Source of the DNA: Mesorhizobium sp.
GTDB taxonomy: Bacteria; Pseudomonadota; Alphaproteobacteria; Rhizobiales; Rhizobiaceae
Direction: 5' to 3'
Length of the DNA stretch: 45,573 nt
NCBI GenBank assembly: GCA_022833215.1
Contig: JAIPUZ010000049.1
Span: 1 to 45,573 of the forward strand
The notes below the pieces were generated by a model, which ran no database searches, was not told the DNA's origin, and saw nothing but the letters and a program-made list of their open reading frames with translations. Every line of letters starts with the position of its first letter. Position 1 is the stretch's first letter. Position numbers and translations under genes: made by a program. This document shows, one piece after another, positions 1 through 11,755 of this stretch.

Positions 1-455
1 TCAACGTCATCCCGCACATCGACGTGTTCATGGAAGACGGCACCACCAAGGAAGAGTGGAAGATGGTGGCCGAGACCAAGAAGATGCTCGACCCGAAGAT
101 CAAGGTCACCGCCACCTGCGTGCGCGTGCCGGTGTTCATCGGCCATTCGGAAGCCGTGAACCTCGAATTCGAGAAGCCGATCACCGCCGACGAGGCCCGC
201 GATATCCTGCGCGAGGCGCCGGGCTGCCTGGTCATCGACAAGCATGAGGACGGCGGCTACATCACGCCGATCGAGAGTGCTGGCGAGGACGCCACCTACA
301 TCTCCCGCATCCGCGAGGACTCCACCATCGACAACGGTCTGAACCTGTGGATCGTGTCGGACAATCTGCGCAAGGGCGCGGCCCTCAACACCGTGCAGAT
401 CGCCGAACTGCTGGTGGCGCGCGGGCTCATTCAGCCGAAGCAGAAGGCCGCCTGA
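1..455 (+). CDS. asd: Aspartate-semialdehyde dehydrogenase, C-terminal part (5' truncated by window edge)
   Basis: The NADPH-dependent enzyme reduces aspartyl-4-phosphate to aspartate semialdehyde in lysine, threonine, methionine and diaminopimelate synthesis (cytoplasm). Only the last ~150 codons are present; the first complete codon is at position 3. Visible hallmarks are NVIPHIDVF at the edge, the TATCVRVPVFIGHSEAVN segment, which contains the substrate-binding region and the conserved His of the catalytic domain, and the C-terminal NTVQIAELL helix typical of the family. The protein ends in QPKQKAA and stops with TGA just before a strong hairpin terminator. The upstream part, with the nucleotide fold and catalytic Cys, lies outside the window, so its integrity cannot be judged. 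Family assignment is from recognised sequence. Confidence 0.95.
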   Translation, partial: NVIPHIDVFMEDGTTKEEWKMVAETKKMLDPKIKVTATCVRVPVFIGHSEAVNLEFEKPITADEARDILREAPGCLVIDKHEDGGYITPIESAGEDATYISRIREDSTIDNGLNLWIVSDNLRKGAALNTVQIAELLVARGLIQPKQKAA

Positions 456-478
456 ACCGCATCGTAACGGCAAAAAAG

Positions 479-513
479 AAAATCGCCCCGAAGTGCTGCT
501 TCGGGGCGATTTT
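479..513. terminator. Bidirectional intrinsic terminator between asd and gapR
   Basis: A perfect 15-bp inverted repeat (479-493 with 499-513) has a 5-nt loop TGCTG. Its arms start with AAAATCGCCCC and end with GGGGCGATTTT, so a T-run follows the GC stem on both strands. It sits 24 bp after the asd stop and 25 bp before the gapR stop, where it can end both convergent transcripts. Confidence 0.93.
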
Positions 514-537
514 CTTTTGGAAAGCAATGGGTGCCGA

Positions 538-798
538 TCACACCATGCCAAGCGCGGCCTTGTAGAGGTCGAGGATGGATTCCTCCTCCTCGCGCTCGGC
601 CTGATCCTTCTTGCGCAGGCGGATGATGGTGCGCATCGCCTTGGTGTCGAAGCCGGTGCCCTTGGCCTCGGCGAACACTTCCTTGATGTCGTCGGCGATG
701 GTCTTCTTCTCTTCCTCGAGCCGCTCGATGCGCTCGATGAAGGCCCGCAGCTGGCCGGCGGCCACGGTGTTGCTGGTTTCGGTGATCTCGTCGGCCAT
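538..798 (-). CDS. gapR: GapR-family DNA-binding protein (DUF2312)
   Basis: This 86-aa acidic/basic coiled-coil protein belongs to DUF2312/UPF0335. The founding member is Caulobacter GapR, a nucleoid-associated protein that binds overtwisted AT-rich DNA ahead of replication and transcription and stimulates topoisomerases. Sequence support: after a short N-terminus, an uninterrupted amphipathic helix ([20 protein letters not shown]), then the conserved [17 protein letters not shown] block and the C-terminal [11 protein letters not shown] helix. Length is normal for the family (about 80-90 aa). It is convergent with asd and shares its terminator; the 140 bp between it and pyc must hold its promoter. 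The function is inferred from the family, whose members are very similar across alphaproteobacteria. Confidence 0.92.
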   Translation of the reverse strand: MADEITETSNTVAAGQLRAFIERIERLEEEKKTIADDIKEVFAEAKGTGFDTKAMRTIIRLRKKDQAEREEEESILDLYKAALGMV

Positions 799-938
799 GT
801 TGTTCTCCGTATCGTTTCTGGTTGGCGGCGACTCGGCAAGCCGGGCCGCAAATTCAGCCCGGTTCGATGCCCGACAGGCTTAGGCGGGTCAAGCGGTTTG
901 TGGGTGCCGTTCAGGCCCCGCAAACGATCTGCTGACAC

Positions 939-4397
<3,459 letters not shown>

Positions 4398-4505
4398 TGA
4401 GGTGCTCCGCTGTCTGGAAGAAGGCGGGCGAATGATTAGCGTGAAAATGCTGCGGTGCAACCGGGAATGACATGAGGTGAGGCGCTAAATGCCTGAAACG
4501 GACAA

Positions 4506-4534
4506 AAAGGCCCGGCGCAGGGCGCCGGGCCTTT
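4506..4534 (-). terminator. Intrinsic terminator of the livJ transcript
   Basis: A perfect 13-bp stem (4506-4518 with 4522-4534; arm AAAGGCCCGGCGC) has a 3-nt loop. On the minus strand it is followed by five U (plus-strand AAAAA 4504-4508). It lies 137 bp downstream of the livJ stop and ends the structured 3' UTR. Confidence 0.92.
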
Positions 4535-4538
4535 GTTC

Positions 4539-4670
4539 ATCAGGCGAAAGCCTGATCAGCCACTTTGTGGAGCGGCGGGCATTCTGGCGAATGCGACCCG
4601 CTCCTTCAGCCTTGATCCTTCCAGTCGCATTCGGGCAACGCCAGACTTTTCCGTCCGGCCGCAAAATGCC
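4539..4670 (-). other. Structured 3' UTR of livJ (tandem hairpins, possible 3'-derived sRNA)
   Basis: Between the livJ stop codon and its terminator the minus-strand RNA can form a long hairpin. CGAATGCGAC (4588-4597) pairs with GTCGCATTCG (4624-4633), with outer arms 4578-4583/4665-4670 (GGCATT/AATGCC) starting right after the stop codon. A second hairpin, ATCAGGC-GAAA-GCCTGAT on the plus strand (4539-4556), comes before the terminator hairpin. The pairing is seen directly; a role as a stable 3' fragment or regulatory RNA is inference. Confidence 0.55.
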
Positions 4671-5789
4671 TTAGTCGAGCTGGAAGTAGTTGTACTTGCC
4701 GTCGTCGGCCTTGCGCCACTCGTAGACGACATAGTCGGCGTCTGTGCGGTCGCCCTTCTCATTGAAGGAGAGTTCGCCCAGAACGGTCTTGAACGGACCC
4801 TTTTCCTTGATCGCCTTGGCCACTTCCTGAGGATCGTTCGAGCCGGCGGCGGTAGCCGCCTGCGCGATGATCTGGGTCGAGGCATAGGCATAGAGCGTGT
4901 AGGCTTCCGGCTCGAAGCCGCCAGCGCGGAACTTCTCGACCACTTCCTGCGCGGCGGGGTTCCTGCGCGGATCGGGGCCGAAGGTGTTCAGCGTGCCCTG
5001 CACCGCGTCGCCGGCGATGGAGGCCAGCTCGTTGGAGACGATGCCGTCACCCGAGAACAGCGGCACGTCCAGGCCCTGGTCCGCGGTCTGGCGGATGATC
5101 AGGCCGGCTTCGGTGTGCAGGCCACCCCAGTAGATGAGAGTGACGCCGGCTTCCTTCATCTTGGCGATCAGGGCCGAGAAATCCTTGTCGCCGGCATTGA
5201 CGCCTTCATAAAGAACCTCGTTCAGTCCGGCCGCGTTGAGCGCTTTCTTGGTCTCGTCGGCAAGGCCCTGCCCATAAGGGGTCTTGTCGTGGATCACGGC
5301 GATCTTGGCATCCTTGTAGTGCTCGGCGATGTAGGCGCCGGCAACCTCGCCCTGCTGGTCGTCACGGCCGCAGACGCGGATCGTGTTCCACAGGCCGCGT
5401 TCGGTGAAGACCGGATTGGTGGCGGCGGGCGTCACCTCGAGGATGCCATTCTCGGCATAGACTTCCGACGCCGGAATGGCGACGCCCGAGTTGAAGTGGC
5501 CAACCACGAATTTCACGCCGTCGGCAACGAACTTGTTGGCAACCGAGATGCCCTGCTTCGGGTCGGACACGTCGTCGCCGATCGAAACCTTGATCTGCTC
5601 GCCATTGATGCCGCCGGCTGCGTTGATGTCGGCAACGGCCTGCTCGGTTCCCCTTTGAATCTGGGCGCCGAAGGCAGCATTCGGACCCGTGATCGGGGCA
5701 CCGATACCGATGAGAACATCCGCCCAGGCAGTGCCGCTGAAGACCAGCAGCGCGCCAAGCGACACAGCGGACAAGAGTGACTTCTTCAT
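4671..5789 (-). CDS. livJ: Branched-chain amino-acid ABC transporter, periplasmic substrate-binding protein
   Basis: This 372-aa periplasmic binding protein of the LivJ/LivK type (type I fold) delivers amino acids to the LivHMGF complex. It has a clear Sec signal peptide ([19 protein letters not shown], then AWA before DVLIG). Family motifs follow: [57 protein letters not shown], the [12 protein letters not shown] hinge, and [18 protein letters not shown] near the C-terminus. It lies downstream of livHMGF and DUF6867 on the same strand, with 247 bp in front that can hold its own promoter. Separate transcription is common, since binding proteins are needed in excess. GGGAG stands 8 nt before the ATG. 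Exact substrate is unknown; members bind Leu/Ile/Val or other amino acids. Confidence 0.93.
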   Translation of the reverse strand: MKKSLLSAVSLGALLVFSGTAWADVLIGIGAPITGPNAAFGAQIQRGTEQAVADINAAGGINGEQIKVSIGDDVSDPKQGISVANKFVADGVKFVVGHFNSGVAIPASEVYAENGILEVTPAATNPVFTERGLWNTIRVCGRDDQQGEVAGAYIAEHYKDAKIAVIHDKTPYGQGLADETKKALNAAGLNEVLYEGVNAGDKDFSALIAKMKEAGVTLIYWGGLHTEAGLIIRQTADQGLDVPLFSGDGIVSNELASIAGDAVQGTLNTFGPDPRRNPAAQEVVEKFRAGGFEPEAYTLYAYASTQIIAQAATAAGSNDPQEVAKAIKEKGPFKTVLGELSFNEKGDRTDADYVVYEWRKADDGKYNYFQLD

Positions 5790-6036
5790 TTATACGCTCC
5801 CATTTTCAGAGTGGGCGAGAGTTATACTTTCGTGCGATGCCCACCCATCTCGCAGAAAGCCAACTTTGCCTATTTCATGGCAGTTGTCACGTCGATTCAA
5901 CTTTGGCCGGAGTGTCGCTGCGGCACCGACGACGAACGCACATCGACGCCTTTCTTGCACGCCCCGGCACGGCGTTGTGTCACGCCGTTCTTCCGGAGCC
6001 TGCATGGATCTGTGCTGCATTCGTACGCCCGGTCTC

Positions 6037-6384
6037 CTAGCTTTTCGAACGCCAGCTCAATGGCGACACTTTTTCGTAAAGCCAGCTATACTGGGTCACC
6101 ATCTGGTTGGTGCGCGTGTAGCGGTAGCCGAGAAAGCCGAGCAGCATCAGGATGAGGGTGTCGACCAGATAATATTGCGGGCTGAACATGGTGCCGTTGA
6201 ACAGCGCGTGGTGGATGAAGCGAACGGCGAGGCCCAGCCCCATCAGATAGAAGAACAGCGCCAGCGGCTGCCGCCATGTCTGCGCGCAGGCCCTGCCGGT
6301 CATCCACGCGGCCCAGCCGCCAAGCAGGCAGGTAACGAAGAAGAACTGCCAGACCGACGGCTCCTCATAGAGAATGCCTTGCAT
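6037..6384 (-). CDS. DUF6867 small membrane protein of the liv operon
   Basis: This 115-aa integral membrane protein has about three hydrophobic segments: WQFFFVTCLLGGWAAWMTG (about 12-30), LALFFYLMGLGLAVRFI (about 41-57) and YLVDTLILMLLGFLGY (about 72-87). A basic, polar C-terminus (YRYTRTNQMVTQYSWLYEK) follows. I recall it as the DUF6867 family, found beside branched-chain amino-acid transporter genes in Hyphomicrobiales; no function is established. It follows livF by 100 bp and precedes livJ, all on the minus strand. Conserved position suggests an accessory or assembly role for the Liv complex, but that is inference. Short ORFs on the opposite strand here lack family character. Confidence 0.8.
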   Translation of the reverse strand: MQGILYEEPSVWQFFFVTCLLGGWAAWMTGRACAQTWRQPLALFFYLMGLGLAVRFIHHALFNGTMFSPQYYLVDTLILMLLGFLGYRYTRTNQMVTQYSWLYEKVSPLSWRSKS

Positions 6385-6484
6385 TATGCTGCCTCCCGAC
6401 TTTGCGCGAGCCCATCTGGCTCCGGCCGCAGTTCGAACTTCCAGTTTCTGCGGAACGCCGAAGCCCGGCGCCCCGGTCGCGGTC

Positions 6485-7213
6485 CTAGTGCCGGCCGCCT
6501 TCCAGATAGGCGGCGCGCACCTCCGGATCGGCCAGCAATTCCTTGCCGCTGCCGCTCATCGTCACCCGGCCGTTGACGAGCACGTAGCCACGATGGGCGA
6601 GCTTGAGCGCGGCGAAGGCATTCTGCTCGACAAGGAACACGGTCAGCCCTTCGGTGCGGTTCAGTTCGCGAATTGCATCGAAGATCTGCTTGACGATCAG
6701 CGGCGCAAGACCGAGCGAGGGTTCATCCAGCAGAAGAAGCTTCGGTCGCGCCATCAGGGCCCGGCCGATCGACAGCATCTGCTGTTCGCCGCCGGACAGG
6801 GTGCCGCCGCGCTGGGCCAGCCGCTCCTTGAGGCGGGGGAACAGGGTGAACACCTTCTCCACGTCCTCATCGAAATATCTGAGCTTGTCGAGGCTGGCGC
6901 CCATCTGCAGGTTTTCCAGCACCGTCATGCGCGGGAAGATGCGCCGGCCTTCCGGCGACTGCGCGATGCGAAGCCGCGCGATTTCATGGGTCGGCAACTG
7001 CGTGATGTTGGTTCCCGCAAAGCTGATGGTGCCCGAAGACGCCCTCGGCGTGCCGAAAATGGTCATCATCAGCGTCGACTTGCCGGCGCCGTTGGCGCCG
7101 ATCAGCGCGACGATCTCGCCCTCGCTGACACTGACATTGACCCCGTTGAGTGCCTGAATGTTTCCGTAGAAGGTTTCGACGTTCCTGACGTCGAGCAACG
7201 GTGCCGTGGACAT
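6485..7213 (-). CDS. livF: Branched-chain amino-acid ABC transporter ATP-binding protein LivF
   Basis: This 242-aa cytoplasmic ATPase energises uptake together with LivG. Walker A GANGAGKST is at 39-47, a Q-loop region follows at AQSPEGRRIFPRMTV, the signature LSGGEQQ is at 139-145, Walker B LLLLDEP is at 159-165, and the switch region is FLVEQNAFAAL, with Gln-Asn in place of His as is usual for LivF. Its ATG shares one base with the livG TAA stop (TAATG), so translation is coupled. It ends 100 bp before the DUF6867 gene. Length and motif order match LivF; the LivF/LivG split is clear because the neighbouring ATPase carries the LivG features. Confidence 0.96.
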   Translation of the reverse strand: MSTAPLLDVRNVETFYGNIQALNGVNVSVSEGEIVALIGANGAGKSTLMMTIFGTPRASSGTISFAGTNITQLPTHEIARLRIAQSPEGRRIFPRMTVLENLQMGASLDKLRYFDEDVEKVFTLFPRLKERLAQRGGTLSGGEQQMLSIGRALMARPKLLLLDEPSLGLAPLIVKQIFDAIRELNRTEGLTVFLVEQNAFAALKLAHRGYVLVNGRVTMSGSGKELLADPEVRAAYLEGGRH

Positions 7214-8673
7214 TATTTGCGCCCCCCGCGCTTGGTTGCCGGTCCGGATGCGGCCTTTCGGGCGAGAGCCTTCGCCTGACCGATCCAGTCTTCGCGGGCG
7301 ATGCGACCGTCAAAGGCCAGATAGGCTTCCGCAGCCGCGATGTCGGCCTTCTTCCATGCTGCGATCTGGTCGAAATGGTAGATGCCGTGGGCGTTGAGCT
7401 TCTTCTCGTTGACCGGTCCGATTCCCTTGATGAGCTGGAGATCGTCCGCCTTGCCGCCGCGTGGCGCGGACATACGGTTCGAGATGCCCTGTTCCTTGCC
7501 GTCAGCCGCCCCGCTCTTCGCCGAAGCGCCCTTGGCAGGGGTCCGGGACGGCTCCGCCCTGGCCGCGGCGCCCTTCCTGCCGGGTCCGGCCGCGCCGGCG
7601 GTGGCCGCCGTCTCGGCACGTCCTGCCGCCTTCGCGGCAGGTTTGGCGGCAGCGGGTTTCTCCGCCTTCACCCTTTGCGCCTTGCCGGCTCCCTTTTCGA
7701 CCGTCACACGCTCGCCGTTGCCGTGAACGACGGTGTCGCTCAGGGGCCCGGCCAGCATGGACGCCGAAGCCTCGGGCCCGTGCTCGGTGTCGGGGCCTGT
7801 ATCGAGCTGCTCGATGACGTCCTCGTCGCCGACCTCGATCAGCACCTCCTCGACCTCCTCGTCGTCCACGCCGAGATAGGCGGCGATGACGCTCGGATCG
7901 GTGCGCACCTCTTCCGGCGTTCCGTCGGAAATCTTGCGGCCATATTCCAGCACCACGATGTGGTCGGAGATTTCCATGACCACGGACATGTCGTGCTCGA
8001 TCAGCAGGATCGACGTGCCCGTAGTGTCCTTGATGTCGTTGAGCAGGGCATTCAGCGCCAGCGATTCCTTCGGGTTGAGGCCGGCTGCGGGCTCGTCGAG
8101 GCAGAGCAGTTCGGGATCGGTGCACATGGCGCGCGCGATCTCCAGCCGGCGCTGGGCGCCGTAGGGGAGATCGCCGGCCGGGTCGTCGGCACGGTCGATC
8201 AGATCCGCCTTCTCAAGCCAGTGCCTCGCCTTCTCGGTCGCCTCCGCGGCTGCCTGCGGATAGCCGCCGACGCCGAACAGGCCAAGGATCGTGTAGCCCG
8301 AGGCTTTCATCAGCTTGTTGTGCTGGGCCACCAGCAGGTTCTCCAGAACCGTCATGCCCGAAAACAGGCGGATGTTCTGGAACGTGCGCGCCACCTTGGC
8401 CCTGGCCGTGATCTGGAAGTCCGGCATGCGCTCAAGCAGGAACTCGTTGCCCGCGCGTCCGGTGAAACGGATCATGCCCTCGGTCGGCTTGTAGAAGCCG
8501 GTGATGCAGTTGAACACGGTGGTCTTGCCGGCCCCGTTGGGACCGATCAGGGCGGTGATCTCGCCGCGCCGCACATCGAAGGACAGGTCGCCGATGGCCA
8601 CCAGCCCGCCGAACTTCATCGACAGATGCTCAACCCGCAGGATCGGCATCGCTGTTGTGGTCGTCGCGCTCAT
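7213..8673 (-). CDS. livG: LivG-type ABC ATPase fused to a C-terminal helix-hairpin-helix domain
   Basis: This 486-aa protein has two parts. Residues 1-270 are a complete LivG ATPase: Walker A GPNGAGKTT (44-52), LivG-type signature LPYGAQRRLEIARAM (169-183), Walker B LLCLDEPAAGLNP (189-201), switch His in LLIEHDMSVVM. Normal LivG is about 250-290 aa and ends here. The tail starts with an acidic stretch (DDEEVEEVLIEVGDEDVIE), then an Ala/Lys/Gly-rich low-complexity linker to about residue 405, then a compact domain (410-472) beginning DDLQLIKGIGPVNEKKL and ending EDWIGQAKALAR, a helix-hairpin-helix type. The start is ATG 8673, overlapping the livM stop (TGATG); the longer frame upstream lies inside livM. 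The tail's role is unknown; the ATPase part is certain. Confidence 0.93.
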   Translation of the reverse strand: MSATTTTAMPILRVEHLSMKFGGLVAIGDLSFDVRRGEITALIGPNGAGKTTVFNCITGFYKPTEGMIRFTGRAGNEFLLERMPDFQITARAKVARTFQNIRLFSGMTVLENLLVAQHNKLMKASGYTILGLFGVGGYPQAAAEATEKARHWLEKADLIDRADDPAGDLPYGAQRRLEIARAMCTDPELLCLDEPAAGLNPKESLALNALLNDIKDTTGTSILLIEHDMSVVMEISDHIVVLEYGRKISDGTPEEVRTDPSVIAAYLGVDDEEVEEVLIEVGDEDVIEQLDTGPDTEHGPEASASMLAGPLSDTVVHGNGERVTVEKGAGKAQRVKAEKPAAAKPAAKAAGRAETAATAGAAGPGRKGAAARAEPSRTPAKGASAKSGAADGKEQGISNRMSAPRGGKADDLQLIKGIGPVNEKKLNAHGIYHFDQIAAWKKADIAAAEAYLAFDGRIAREDWIGQAKALARKAASGPATKRGGRK

Positions 8674-10238
8674 CAGCCGTGCCCTTCCTTGGTGAACGAA
8701 CCCGCGACTGCCTTGCGTTCCTTCAGGAAGGCGGTCGGCTCGCGACTGCCGACGAAACCGCGCGGCTTCCACACCATGACGATGACCATGGCAGCGCCGA
8801 AGAGCAACATGCGGTAAAGCTCAGGCGTGAAGTCCGCGCCGAAAATCTGCTTGAGGAACTGCATCTCGCGCAGGATTTCGGTGCCGCCCACCATGACGGC
8901 CGCCGCCACCGCAATGCCACCGAGCGAGCCCATGCCGCCGAGAACCACGATGGCCAGGATGATCGCCGACTCCAGGAAGATGAAGGACTCGGGGCTGACG
9001 AAACCCTGCCGCGCGGCAAAGAAGGAGCCGGCGAAGCCGCCGAACATGGCGCCGATGGCGAAGGCGGTCAGCTTGGTGGTCGTGGTGTTGATGCCGAGCG
9101 AACGGCAGGCGATCTCGTCCTCGCGCAGCGCTTCCCATGCCCGCCCGACCGGCAGGCGGCGCAGGCGAATGGTGACATAGCCGGTCAGCACGCACAGCGC
9201 CAGGATGAGATAGTAGAGGAAAATCTTGTAGTAGGCGCCCGACTGGGCGATGCCGAGGACCTTGGAGATGTAGTTCGGGTCCGAGACGTTGAACGATATC
9301 ACGCCGAAGAAACTGACCTTGGGAATGCCGGAGATGCCGGCCGCGCCATTGGTGACCTCGCGCCAGTTGATCAGCACCAGCCGGATGATCTCGCCGAAGG
9401 CCAGCGTGACGATGGCCAGATAGTCGCCTCGCAGGCGCAGCACCGGAAAGCCGAGGATGACGCCCCACATGGCGGCCATGGTGCCGGCGACCGGCAGCAG
9501 GATCCAGAACGACCAGCCGAACTGGGTGCCGAGCAGCGCATAGGAATAGGCGCCCACCGCATAGAAGGCGACATAGCCGAGGTCGAGCAGGCCGGCGAGG
9601 CCGACCACGATGTTCAGGCCCCAGGCCAGCATCACGTAGATGAGGATCTGGATGCCGAAATTGTCGACCCACTTCAGCGAGCCCTGGAACCCGAACAGCG
9701 AAACCATCACGACGGGATAGATCAGCAGGATGGTGAAGCCGAGCGAATAGGAATGCGCGCCGATGAAGCTGCGGAAATAGAAGATCGCCCAGGCGACCAC
9801 ATAGATGATCGCGGCAGCGCGCAGCAGGCCGACATAGGCGCCCCAGTAAGGCCCGACGGCGGCCTGCAGGCTGTTGCCGAACAGGAGCAGGCCGGCAGCC
9901 ACCACAAGGCCGATCACCAGATTGGGCTTGCTGAAGAACCGCAAGGCGAAGGCGGTCGGCAACTGCCCTGTGCTTGCGTTGACCGTCTTCTGCGCCACAA
10001 GGAACGGCGTCAGGTAGACGACCTGCAGGAAGCGCACGACAGCGGCGATCACCACCACCGTGGCGAGCAGATAGGGACGCGGCACCAGAACCAGCTCGTT
10101 GTGGATGTTCTGGTCCGTCTTCAGGCCCACCAGCAGGACGAACATGAAGAAGGCGATGACGGCTGCGTAGAATGCCTCGCGCAGCCCGGCAGCGATGGTG
10201 GCGCTGCCAGCGGACTTTTTGGTTTCAGCCATGGCCAT
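8673..10238 (-). CDS. livM: Branched-chain amino-acid ABC transporter permease LivM
   Basis: This 521-aa inner-membrane permease pairs with LivH to form the channel. The C-terminal ~300 residues are the conserved permease core: LAWGLNIVVGLAGLLDLGYVAFYAVGAY in pieces, the LRLRGDYLAIVTLAFGEIIRL segment, the cytoplasmic coupling loop GRAWEALREDEIACRSLGIN, and ILAIVVLGGMGSLGGI. The first ~200 residues add extra membrane segments (DUF3382-type N-terminal region found in long LivM). It starts 4 bp after the livH stop (3-bp gap) and its stop overlaps the livG start, so the operon is tightly packed. The long plus-strand frame through livM/livH is a GC-rich shadow. Confidence 0.95.
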   Translation of the reverse strand: MAMAETKKSAGSATIAAGLREAFYAAVIAFFMFVLLVGLKTDQNIHNELVLVPRPYLLATVVVIAAVVRFLQVVYLTPFLVAQKTVNASTGQLPTAFALRFFSKPNLVIGLVVAAGLLLFGNSLQAAVGPYWGAYVGLLRAAAIIYVVAWAIFYFRSFIGAHSYSLGFTILLIYPVVMVSLFGFQGSLKWVDNFGIQILIYVMLAWGLNIVVGLAGLLDLGYVAFYAVGAYSYALLGTQFGWSFWILLPVAGTMAAMWGVILGFPVLRLRGDYLAIVTLAFGEIIRLVLINWREVTNGAAGISGIPKVSFFGVISFNVSDPNYISKVLGIAQSGAYYKIFLYYLILALCVLTGYVTIRLRRLPVGRAWEALREDEIACRSLGINTTTTKLTAFAIGAMFGGFAGSFFAARQGFVSPESFIFLESAIILAIVVLGGMGSLGGIAVAAAVMVGGTEILREMQFLKQIFGADFTPELYRMLLFGAAMVIVMVWKPRGFVGSREPTAFLKERKAVAGSFTKEGHG

Positions 10239-10241
10239 GGG

Positions 10242-11144
10242 TCAGACCTTTTCGACTTCCGGCCGGCCGAGAATGCCGGAGGGCATGAAGATGAGCACGA
10301 TGGCGAGGATCGAGAAGGCCGCCACATCCTTGTAGTCGATGGAGAAATAGGCCGACCAGATGCTCTCGATGAAGCCGATGGCGAGACCGCCGAGCACCGC
10401 GCCCGGTATGGAGCCGATGCCGCCGAGCACCGCTGCCGTGAAGGCCTTTACGCCGGGCACGAACCCGTCCGAGAACACCACCACACCATAATACATGAGG
10501 AACAGCGTGCCGGCGACGGCAGCCAGCGAAGCGCCGATGATGAAGGTGATGGAAATGGTGCGGTCGACATTGACGCCGAGCAACGCGGCCATCTTGCGGT
10601 CCTGCTCGCAGGCGCGCTGCGCCCGCCCGAGCGACGTCTTGTTGACCACGTACCAGAAGATGACGAGCAGCAGTGCCGTGACCACCACGATGATGATCTG
10701 CTTCAGCGAGATCGAGACGCCGTATACATTGTAGACCTTGCTGACCATCGGCGGGATCGGCTTGTTGCGCGGACCCTGCGTGACCTGCACGAAATTGGAC
10801 AGCACGATCGACATGCCGATGGCCGTGATCAGCGGCGCCAGCCGGAAAGAGCCGCGCAGGGGGCGGTAGGCGATCTTCTCGATCACCCAGTTGTAGAGGC
10901 TCACCAGCAGCATGGAGACGATCATCATGATCAAAAGGGCGGCGGCGACCGGCACCGAGTAGAACATCGCGCCGAGGATCAGGAACACGATCAGGGCGGT
11001 GAAAGCGCCGACCATGAAAATGTCGCCATGAGCGAAATTGATCATGCCGATGATGCCGTAGACCATCGTATAGCCGATCGCGATCAGGCCATAGATCGAT
11101 CCCAGCGTCAGCCCGTTGATAAGCTGCTGGATGAAGTATTGCAT
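10242..11144 (-). CDS. livH: Branched-chain amino-acid ABC transporter permease LivH
   Basis: This 300-aa inner-membrane permease is the first gene of the livHMGF-DUF6867 operon. Start MQYFIQQLINGLTLGSIYGL and the following IAIGYTMVYGIIGMINFAHGD are diagnostic of LivH. The coupling loop RACEQDRKMAALLGVNVDR and the GGIGSIPGAVLGGLAIGFIE segment are also present. About eight hydrophobic helices are expected. AGGGGAG stands 10 nt before the ATG. Upstream is a 611-bp gap shared with a divergent GntR gene, which must hold the operon promoter. The substrate follows from the binding protein livJ at the far end of the cluster. Confidence 0.96.
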   Translation of the reverse strand: MQYFIQQLINGLTLGSIYGLIAIGYTMVYGIIGMINFAHGDIFMVGAFTALIVFLILGAMFYSVPVAAALLIMMIVSMLLVSLYNWVIEKIAYRPLRGSFRLAPLITAIGMSIVLSNFVQVTQGPRNKPIPPMVSKVYNVYGVSISLKQIIIVVVTALLLVIFWYVVNKTSLGRAQRACEQDRKMAALLGVNVDRTISITFIIGASLAAVAGTLFLMYYGVVVFSDGFVPGVKAFTAAVLGGIGSIPGAVLGGLAIGFIESIWSAYFSIDYKDVAAFSILAIVLIFMPSGILGRPEVEKV

Positions 11145-11755
11145 ATTTAAGCGGCTCCCCTGGAATGTCGCCGGACCAGGCGCATTCCTTTTCGTCGTTC
11201 CCCTAGTGGTACGGTTTCAAGTCCGGATTGCAACTCCATTTTTTGTTCTTTTACGCGACTTTGGGATGAGATCGGCCCCTCATCGCGGGAGTTGTTTCCT
11301 GTTGGCAGGTCAGGGCGGAACCTATCATCGGCCCAACGCAATGTCATTGATGTTTTTGGCGATATTTCTCCTGTTTGGGAAAGGAATAACCGAGATTTGA
11401 GGTTATTTTGAATGATCCTTGTGAAGGGAGGAAACGCCGAACCTCTGCGCCTATGCATGTCCGAACCACGAAACGGGCCCGATCACAATTCCGCAACGTA
11501 AGTCGTGAAGGCATTTTCCTGCTCAAACCGGAGCCAGTGTACAGGGGCGGAACGGACCGGGTCGCCAAAGCTCGGCCACGGCCCCGCGGCCGAACCGGAT
11601 GAAATTCGGCATCCCGCCTTCCCCACCACGATCCTTTCGGATTTCCTGCCGGTCGATCATTCCGGGAAGCCCTCCCATCTCCTTGTTCTTCCAGTGAGAT
11701 ACGACAGATATATCTGTGGACGACATGATCCGGCGAAAGAATGAACTGGTGATAT
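11145..11755. other. Long divergent intergenic region between livH and a GntR gene
   Basis: This is 611 bp without a convincing gene. Small frames in it lack family character and have no good ribosome site. It must contain the leftward liv promoter and the rightward GntR promoter. Visible elements are a 6-bp hairpin GATGAG/CTCATC (11265-11270/11279-11284) and the ACAGATATATCTGT palindrome listed separately. AT-rich patches around 11236-11255 and 11341-11412 look promoter-like, but I cannot assign -35/-10 boxes with confidence. Confidence 0.6.
11704..11717. promoter_or_regulatory. Perfect 14-bp palindrome upstream of the GntR gene (operator candidate)
   Basis: ACAGATATATCTGT is a perfect palindrome 39 bp before the GntR start codon at 11756. 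Its place suggests autoregulation by the FadR-subfamily GntR protein encoded next to it. The symmetry is seen directly; the regulator assignment is inference. Confidence 0.55.

Noticed and set aside
8655-11150. 831-codon open frame on the plus strand opposite livM and livH
   Set aside because: It is a shadow of two clear permease genes; extremely rich in His, Asp, Glu and Gln, which is what reverse-complemented membrane-protein codons give.
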